NCBI GenBank assembly: GCA_009193035.1
Contig: SWDT01000002.1
Coordinates: forward strand, 186,001 to 250,000
Length of the DNA: 64,000 bases
Direction of reading: 5' to 3'
Source: Halicephalobus mephisto
Taxonomy: Eukaryota > Nematoda > Chromadorea > Rhabditida > Panagrolaimidae
Shown: positions 56,336 through 64,000 of the stretch, piece after piece
Layout: every line of letters starts with the position of its first letter
Position numbering within the stretch: the first letter of the stretch is position 1
Position numbers and translations under genes: made by a program
The notes under the pieces: model-generated
What the model was told of the DNA's origin: nothing
Databases searched by the model: none
The model's input: only the letters and a program-made list of their open reading frames with translations

Positions 56336-58480
56336 AAAATAAAATTAAATCTTGTCATAAAATTCCTGAAAATTATGATGGATTTTTTTTAATTACTAAA
56401 TTACGACAGAAAAGTTGCTAAAAATTAAGAAAAATAAAGTTAAATCTTGTCATAAAATTCCTGAAAATCACGATGGATTTTTTTTTATTACTAAATTACG
56501 ACAAAAAAGTTGCTAAAAATTAAGAAAAATAAAATTAAATCTCATCGCGAAAAATCCTAATGATCAAGACCAGAGTTTTCGGAATTTTTGAATTGAATTA
56601 ATTCGAAAGTTTGGCTCGAATTTGAACCTCTCGATTTCCGAACTCGAATTAATTCAGAAGTTCGAAAAAATACAGTTCTAATTATGAATTTATTTCTTTC
56701 TTAATTTAAAAAAGTTGACAAATTTGAAAAAATCAAAATTTATTCCTATTTTGAAAATCTTGAAAAATCAAAATTTATTTAATTCCAAATATGAATAAAA
56801 AATTTATTTAAACCTTAAAAAATCAAAATTTATTTAATTCCAATATGAATAAAAAATTTGTTTAACCTTTGAAAAATCAAAATTTATTCTTATTTTGAAA
56901 ATCTTCAAAAATCAAAATTTATTTAAACCTTAAAAAAATCAAAATTTATTCTTATTTTGAAAATTTTTAAAAATCATGAAAATTTTTTTTAAAAATAAAA
57001 ATAGAAAATTTGTATAAAAAAGTTTAAAAAAAAGTGAAATTTACCTTTACTACGAAAGTCCTTAAGAACTACAATGAGTTTTTTTTGAATACGAATGAAA
57101 AAGTACGAAAAAATTAAAACAAGAATGAAATCAACTCCCCTCGCGAAAGTCCTCGAAAATCATGACGAGTTCAATTGTCCCTAAATAAGGTCAAAAAACT
57201 AAAAGTCAAAACCAATTCTCATTACAAAAGTTTTTTAAAAATCACGAAAATTTTAGTCGATTTTAAAAAATAAAAAAAATAAAAAATTTTTATTCAGAAA
57301 AATAAAAAAATAAAAATCAACTCTCCCACGAAAGTTTCTAAAAATTAAAATTTTTATTTTTTAATAGAAATAAGAAATTTTTGTTAAGAAAATAAAAATT
57401 AATTTTCACTACATAATTTTCTAAAAATTAAAAATTTTATTTTTTAATAAAAACAAGAAATTCGTGTTAAGAAAACCAAAAAATAAAAATCAACTCTCAC
57501 CACGAAAGTTTTTAAAAATTATTAAAAAAATTTTAATAAAAATTAAAAATTTATAAAAAAAATCAAACTTGATTCTCACCACGAAAGTTTTTAAAAATTA
57601 TTAAAATTTTTTAATAAAAATAGAAAATTTATAAAAAAATCAAACTTGACTCTCAACACGAAAGTTTTTAAAAATTATTAAAAAAATTTTAATAAAAATT
57701 AAAAATTTATAAAAAAAATCAAACTTGACTCTCACCGCGAAAATTTCTAAAAATTATTAAAATTTTTTAATAAAATAGAAAATTTATAAAAAAATCAAAC
57801 TTGACTCTCAACACGAAAATTCCTGAAATCTATGACTACCTTTTTTCATTTCTGAGCAGATGAAAATGTTGAAAAACAAAAATTAACTCTCGGAACGAAA
57901 ATCCCTGATAATTACGAAAATTTTCCTCATTCCTAAATGGCGATGAAGATTTGTGTCAAAAAAATAATACCGAGATTAAATCTCAACAAGGAAATCTACG
58001 GTAATTACGGTAATTACGGTGATGTTTATATTTTCGAAATTTTCTAAAAAAACCTAAAACGAGACCAAATTCCGGTCAACTTTTCATTCAAGTTCCTTTT
58101 TGCCTCCTACCTCAATTGGAGATTTGTGGAAAAATACCTATTCTAGAAAACCACTTTTCCGATCGTATTCTGAGGCAAAACATGGATTATATCCAAATCC
58201 TCCAAAAGATCAATTTTAAAATTCCAATGATTAAAAAAAAATAAAATTTAAATAATTTTAAAAAAATAAAATTTAAATAATTTTTAGAAAAATCTAAAAT
58301 TTAAACGATTTTTTAAAAAATGCAAAATTTAAAAAATCATTTTTTTAAAATTAAATAATTTTTTGAAAAATGAGAATTTTTGAAATTTAAAAATGAGAAT
58401 TTTAGAAAAAATTAAAAATGAGAATTTTAGAAATTTAAAAATCATAATTTTTGAAAGAAATTAAACTTAAAAATTTTAGA
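56335..58480. repeat. AT-rich repeat field
   Basis: 56.33-56.55 kb: two 118-bp copies with CTTGTCATAAAATTCCTGAA. 56.7-57.0 kb: ATCAAAATTTATTTAATTCC units. 57.2-57.85 kb: about six copies of CTCTCACCACGAAAGTTTTT plus A/T. 58.2-58.48 kb: GAATTTTAGAAATTTAAAAA units. No gene is seen. Confidence 0.65.
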
Positions 58481-58489
58481 AATTTAAAA

Positions 58490-58801
58490 TCATAATTTTT
58501 GAAAGAAATTAAACTTAAAATCTCCAAATTTTGCTACAGGACGGAATTCGGACCACTTGAAAGTCCGTCGATGGGGCCTTGTACCCGATAAATTCGAAAA
58601 TGTCCTTATTTGGACCATTTTCATTGAAGACTTATTTGCAGTCAGATCACTTTGCCAGGAAATGACGGGATCGGATTTCGTGTCCGGGTGTGAACAGAGA
58701 CACGCGATTACTCGAGTGAGGTTATGCAAATAACTCGAGGAATCCCCTCTCGACCCCGAGCCATCTGCATACTCCTCGACGAGTAACAGAACACATGTCA
58801 A
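58490..58801 (-). other. exon-like island
   Basis: An ATG-started minus frame of 103 codons covers a GC-richer, non-repetitive island. Its first 70 codons look protein-like (VEEYADGSGSRGDSSSYLHN) and its last part is A/T-derived. A second overlapping ATG frame of 28 codons exists. No splice pair or family. Confidence 0.25.
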
Positions 58802-58989
58802 TGATCATCTCGATCAAAATCGTGGAAATTGATGAATCTTGAGGTTATCCTTGTACGGGATCGAAAAACTTATCCGTGTCTTGGATGGTCCTTCGGCGAA
58901 TCCACGACATCCGGAAAAAAATCTAAAAAATCTAAAAAAATTAAAAAATCTAAAAATATTAAAAAGTCTAAAAAAATCTAAAAATATTA

Positions 58990-59501
58990 GGTTGAAGCGT
59001 TGAAATTTGGCAATTTTCTTTTTTAAAAAACTTGTAAATTTATTTTTCTTTGAGCTGATGGACACTAAAATCCCTCTCCTAGCTCAAACGAAGTAAGACA
59101 CGGGTCCTCTTCAATTCGGTTCAGTAAGCGAGCATTATCGGTGTTGGATTCGGCACTTAGATGGGTTTTGTTATCGAGGTCATAATCACCAGAATCGAGC
59201 TTTTGAAACCAAAGTGTTGCGGTATGGTAAGACAACGTACCTTCACCCATCGACTGATTGATATTCTCACAGGATTCCTTGGATTTCCGGTTCAGACGAT
59301 ATTCGTGAAGTAGAAGCAGTCGTACATCCTGACGGTTCAAGGTCAATATTTCGACAAGAGTAACAGTAATTGCAAATGTTACAGGCTTAATTTGTTGAGC
59401 GAACCTCCACCTTAATATACTGAAAAGATTGGTTTCCAGGAGTTCCTGGAAACGTCCTAAATTTTGCTGGAAAAAAATTGCCAAATTTCAACGCTTCAAC
59501 G
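58990..59501 (-). mobile_element. internally deleted mariner element
   Basis: 512 bp bounded by about 30-bp inverted repeats, GGTTGAAGCGTTGAAATTTG (left) and CGTTGAAGCGTTGAAATTTG (right, read inward), one mismatch at the first base, with TA on both sides. Inside, the minus strand encodes the N-terminal helix-turn-helix region of a mariner transposase (LNRQDVRLLLLHEYRLN, GEGTLSYHTATLWFQKLDSG, DPCLTSFELGE) and then stops. The DD34D catalytic domain is absent, so the copy is non-autonomous. The intact repeats suggest recent mobility in trans. Confidence 0.9.
59065..59484 (-). pseudogene. mariner transposase fragment (N-terminal only)
   Basis: 139 open codons running from inside the inverted repeat to a stop. 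Only about 90 codons in the middle are homologous to transposase (DNA-binding HTH part). The catalytic half is lost by deletion rather than by frameshift. Confidence 0.8.
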
Positions 59502-59839
59502 TAATATTAAAAAATCTAAAAAAATTTAAAAATCCAAAAAATCTAAAAAAACTAAATTTAAAAATTTAGAAATTTGAGTTTAAATTTTTTAAATTTGAAT
59601 AATTTTTTTTAAAATTACAATTTAGAATTTTCAAAAAATGAAAATTTATGAAATTGTTAATTTTTAAGTTTATTATTAATGAAAAATTTAACTTTATTTT
59701 TTCTTGTTTTAATAAATATTATACTATTATGAAAATTTTTAATTTTTTAATTTAAAAAATAAATTTATTTACGAAGTTGTCTCCATAAGAACTTTCAGAA
59801 ATCTCTAGAAATTGAAATAACTCACTTGAGGATTTTGGT

Positions 59840-60440
59840 TTTGCTTCGGTTGTTTCGTAATCGATCATAGGATTATAAAAATCAAAAACAAACTTTTCCA
59901 TGAAATGGTCCTGACAGGATTTTTTTAAATAAAATAATTTATAAAAAAATTAGTTATTTCGTAATCAACTAAAAAAAATCAAACTTTTCTACGGAATGGT
60001 CCTGACACGAGTTTTTAGAATTTTTTAAAATAAAATAACTTACGAAAAAATTTGTTATTTCGTAATCAATTAAAAAAATCAAACTTTTTCACGAAATGGT
60101 CCTGACAGGAATTTTTAGAATTTTTTTAAATAAAATAACTTACGAAAAAATTAGTTATTTTTTAAATTACTTCATAATTTTACATGATTTCGTAGTAAAA
60201 TAAAAAATCAAAGACAAACTTTTCCACGGAATGGTCCTGAAAGGAATGTTCGGAATTTTTTAAAATAAAATAATTTACGTGAGATTTCTGATTTTCTGTA
60301 GTTTATTTCGCAATCAATCACACTGTTTCAAACAAAATAAATACTATTTCGAAATGCTTCCGACAAGAATTTTCAGAACTTTTTAGAAACTAATCTGTGA
60401 CGATTATTTCGTAATCTTACATGATTTCGTAATTCATTTC
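59840..60440. repeat. tandem array, ACGAAATGGTCCTGACAGGA, 4-5 copies
   Basis: Units of about 80-110 nt with TTTTTAGAATTTTTTAAAAT, AACTTACGAAAAAATTAGTT and ATTTCGTAATCAA. No gene is seen. Confidence 0.75.
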
Positions 60441-60454
60441 CTACAGATACTTTA

Positions 60455-60671
60455 CCTAAGGGAGCTTGTCTAAAATATGCAAGGCTTACATGGGAAGGGG
60501 GTCCTAGAAAAGCACCATGTAAGTGTTACATATTTTAGGCAAGCTGCCTTATAGGTTATTTTAGCTTTTTTTAATTTAGGAAGCTTGCCTAAAATATGTA
60601 AGGCTTACATGGTGCATTTCCGGGACCCCCTCCTCCTGTAAACCTTGTATATTTTAGGCAAGCTCCCTAAG
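60455..60671. mobile_element. nested palindromic element
   Basis: Two arms of about 95 nt are inverted copies of each other: left arm CCTAAGGGAGCTTGTCTAAA onward, right arm ending TTTTAGGCAAGCTCCCTAAG. Each arm is itself bounded by an inverted repeat (AGCTTGCCTAAAATAT / ATATTTTAGGCAAGCT) around TAAGGCTTACATGG and GGGGGTCC. The result is a two-level palindrome with no coding capacity, of the kind formed by foldback MITEs. Confidence 0.7.
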
Positions 60672-60679
60672 TGGATTCG

Positions 60680-61550
60680 GGAACTTCTAGATTACAGTTA
60701 CCCCGAACACAGGGGTTTTTGTCAATTTTCGAAGATGTTTTTGGAAGTTGAAGTTCTGCGTTCCGTTTTACCCGGGCCAAAGTTCAAATTTCCATATTAA
60801 AAAACTTCCAAGAAATTCATATATCAAGGTTTATCAACTTAAGACAGTGTACAATATTTCGAAATAGATTGTTTCTTAAGAAGAAAAATATAAAATTCAA
60901 TTTCGAAATCTGACCGTCGACTGTGACGACGCGAGGCAGCGCTGCAAGTTGCAAAACCACAAAACCGAAGATAACCGTCGAAAATTAATTTTATTTCTTC
61001 CGTAAGTGGCAAATCTGGTGATTCAGAATCCTCAATATTCCGTCGAAAAAATTATCCAACATGAAAACTGGAACCAGAAGACCAGTGGAAGATGTTCCTA
61101 AAATTACGAAATCACTAAAGTTAAAAACCAACTTACATTTGAAAATCAAAAACCAAATTTCACCTTATTCGAGACAAGCTTAGGCTCAATGAAGGACGCG
61201 AAGGAGATGAACACCTTCGGAAACACGAAATTCACGGTTTTTGAAGCCATCCCTGAGTCGATCAAGTCATATATCAATTTTACGAAAATTCCCAAAAAAC
61301 TTAAAAAACACCTCCAACATCAGAATCCTCGTCGAATATCTCTCATTTTAAACGCCAGTGTCCACCAGGATTCAGAAGACCGAAACCAGAATTTTCTCGG
61401 ATCTTTGGATTTTTTCAGGTACAAGGTCGGGAAAATTTCGAAATATTTCATATATGTTTGGATTTTGTTCCATCGATTTTTGCATAGAATTGACTGGTTT
61501 TTGCAATTGCGAATCGGAATCTGAGATACCGTATGGCACTGAGAAGCATG
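60680..61550. other. unique spacer with a weak ORF
   Basis: A plus frame at 61189-61524 (111 codons, ATG start) begins in a protein-like way (MKDAKEMNTFGNTKFTVFEA) but ends in hydrophobic A/T-rich sequence, and a TTTTTTCAG acceptor sits inside it at 61411-61419. It might be part of a small gene upstream of histone H4. Support is weak. Confidence 0.3.
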
Positions 61551-61559
61551 GAAGCTGGC

Positions 61560-61625
61560 TTTCCCGCCCTGGCCAAGAGCCATTTTTGTTTGCGCGCCAA
61601 AAATTTGAGGGCATCTTTTCCCGCC
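61560..61625 (+). promoter_or_regulatory. E2F-like site cluster of the H4 gene
   Basis: TTTCCCGCC (61560-61568), TTTGCGCGCCAAAAA (61589-61603, a near-perfect palindromic E2F consensus) and TTTTCCCGCC (61616-61625) lie 30-100 nt upstream of the H4 TATA box. E2F/DP factors drive S-phase genes, so this fits replication-coupled histone expression. Inferred from motifs. Confidence 0.55.
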
Positions 61626-61657
61626 TACCGCGAGTCCGCTCTCTCTCCGTTGCCGAG

Positions 61658-61665
61658 TATAAAAG
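61658..61665 (+). promoter_or_regulatory. TATA box of H4
   Basis: TATAAAAG, 66 nt before the ATG at 61731. Confidence 0.7.
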
Positions 61666-61727
61666 CTGGCTTCGACCTTCACTCTTTATCAGTCTCGTTA
61701 CTGTCAACTGCTTTAGTGTTCTTCTGA

Positions 61728-62088
<361 letters not shown>

Positions 62089-62132
62089 GCCCGTCACTCC
62101 TCCGGCGGCTTTTTTAAGGAGACTAACCCAAA

Positions 62133-62148
62133 GGCCCTCTTTAGGGCC
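62133..62148 (+). terminator. histone mRNA 3' stem-loop (H4)
   Basis: GGCCCTCTTTAGGGCC, six base pairs with a four-nt CTTT loop, preceded by ACCCAAA. It lies 44 nt after the H4 stop and matches the site bound by stem-loop binding protein (SLBP/CDL-1) for cleavage without polyadenylation. Confidence 0.85.
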
Positions 62149-62149
62149 A

Positions 62150-62726
62150 CATACAGAACACCAAAGACGGGGATTGGATAAAGATTGGAGGGGTTTCTGT
62201 GTTATTGAGTTGGTTGTTTCATAATCGATTGGTAAACAGTCGTAACTGGAGATTATTGATTTCCTTGACTTTGATTTGTTTTTCTTCGTATTAGCGGTGA
62301 ACAAGCTTGTGGGCTGAGGCTGGGCGCCCAAATGGAATCCAGGTCAGTTTTGTTTTCGGGGCCAGCTTTATCGGAGGGTTTGTTTTGGCGCCAAAGTGGA
62401 CCGACGACGACCAATATGGGATGCTTAGGAGCGGACATGGGAAGGACTCGTACGAAGCGGAAGAATAGGCCATGACGAGGAAAACAACTTTATCTATAAA
62501 ATTCCGATTTTGATTCCCGATACCCAGTACTCTAATGATTATCTTCACTCCAAACTTGCACTGATCCCATTTTATCGAAACCTCAATATGTTAAAGTCCG
62601 TAATTACATAGGTCCTGATCTATTCCCGGACCAAGGAAGTTAATCCAAAAATGGACTTTGGAATAAATAATGTGATCGAGAGATCGTTCACCGAACCAAT
62701 ACAAAAGATACACAAAACTGTCTGGG
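62150..62726. other. spacer between convergent H4 and H2B
   Basis: A minus-strand ATG frame of 61 codons (62253-62438) sits in a GC-richer patch with a GTTTTGGCGCCAAA palindrome, without other support. No canonical histone stem-loop is visible downstream of H2B within this spacer. Confidence 0.4.
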
Positions 62727-63184
<458 letters not shown>

Positions 63185-63244
63185 CTTGGAGAGTAGAAAT
63201 CAGAACAAAATGAATCGACTGACGCCGGGTGTCCTACTTCTCTG

Positions 63245-63252
63245 TTTATATA
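63245..63252 (-). promoter_or_regulatory. TATA box of H2B
   Basis: TATATAAA on the minus strand, about 60 nt before the H2B start codon. Confidence 0.65.
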
Positions 63253-63255
63253 TCG

Positions 63256-63351
63256 CTCAGCGAGCCAACCGGCAGAGAAACAGAGACGAACGAATTCCGT
63301 ACTCTCTCACTGTGGTCGTCAGACTCCGCCTTCTTCAGTTGGCTCGTTGAG
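63256..63351. promoter_or_regulatory. symmetrical motif pair in the H2B/H2A divergent promoter
   Basis: CTCAGCGAGCCAAC (63256-63269) and its inverted partner GTTGGCTCGTTGAG (63338-63351) flank the centre. Each lies within 4-16 nt upstream of the nearer TATA box and points toward its own gene, so each gene sees the same CTCARCGAGCCAAC word. Confidence 0.5.
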
Positions 63352-63367
63352 TCGGCTCGGTGACCGA

Positions 63368-63375
63368 TATAAAAG
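63368..63375 (+). promoter_or_regulatory. TATA box of H2A
   Basis: TATAAAAG, 78 nt before the ATG at 63453. Confidence 0.7.
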
Positions 63376-63452
63376 CGAATGTTAGGAGTTCCGACGACTT
63401 CTTCTAGTTTTTTGAATTTCTTCGATTTTGTTTGATATTCGACTTCTGAATC

Positions 63453-64000
<548 letters not shown>

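Overview
The window is nuclear DNA of a nematode, most likely a Caenorhabditis or close rhabditid relative. Supporting signs are very short GT-AG introns (42-53 nt are common), 3' splice sites of the TTTTCAG type, the same signal just before several start codons (as expected for spliced-leader trans-splicing), abundant CTACAGTA/TACTGTAG words, and families such as NR6 nuclear receptor, ferroportin, BTB and NCK-type adaptor. Most of the 64 kb is AT-rich intergenic DNA built from tandem and dispersed repeats. There is no prokaryotic operon structure.

Layout. 0-5.5 kb: a four-exon RING-finger gene (+), then a six-exon ferroportin-type iron exporter (-) whose third intron carries a complete three-exon gene on the opposite strand. 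5.5-9.5 kb: repeats. 9.5-10.5 kb: the SH3-SH2 end of an NCK-like adaptor (+). 10.9-28 kb: gene-poor and dominated by repeat arrays. It holds three related elements (about 11.15-11.56, 13.49-14.09 and 18.35-18.99 kb), several isolated exon-like blocks of unknown identity, and the first copy of a duplicated, structured, Pol III-like RNA (25.08-25.38 kb). 29.0-29.6 kb: a small single-pass membrane protein (+). 31.4 kb: the second RNA copy. 32.2-32.6 kb: a pogo/Tigger-like MITE. 32.8-34.4 kb: an unknown 522-residue protein with a coding 30-bp repeat (+). 36.5-39.1 kb: an NR6 (DHR4/GCNF) nuclear receptor (-). 39-51.6 kb: repeats and a few exon-like islands. 51.7-53.7 kb: a BTB protein (+). 53.9-55.9 kb: a 379-residue coiled-coil protein (-). 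59.0-59.5 kb: an internally deleted mariner element. 60.45-60.67 kb: a palindromic element. 61.7-64 kb: a replication-type histone cluster, H4 (+), H2B (-) and H2A (+, cut by the window end). H2B and H2A share a divergent promoter.

The genes do not form one pathway. The main functional unit is the histone cluster, with E2F-like sites, TATA boxes and a 3' stem-loop after H4. All three core histone genes carry a phase-1 intron with the same GATATATG word near its 3' splice site, which is unusual because replication-dependent histone genes normally lack introns. The best candidates for something undescribed are the shared histone intron motif, the two-copy structured RNA, and the element family with TATAGAC/GTCTATA ends, one copy of which lies exactly where an intron of a small ORF would be.

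Exon structures were checked by reading frame only. No database search was possible, so family names rest on recognised motifs.
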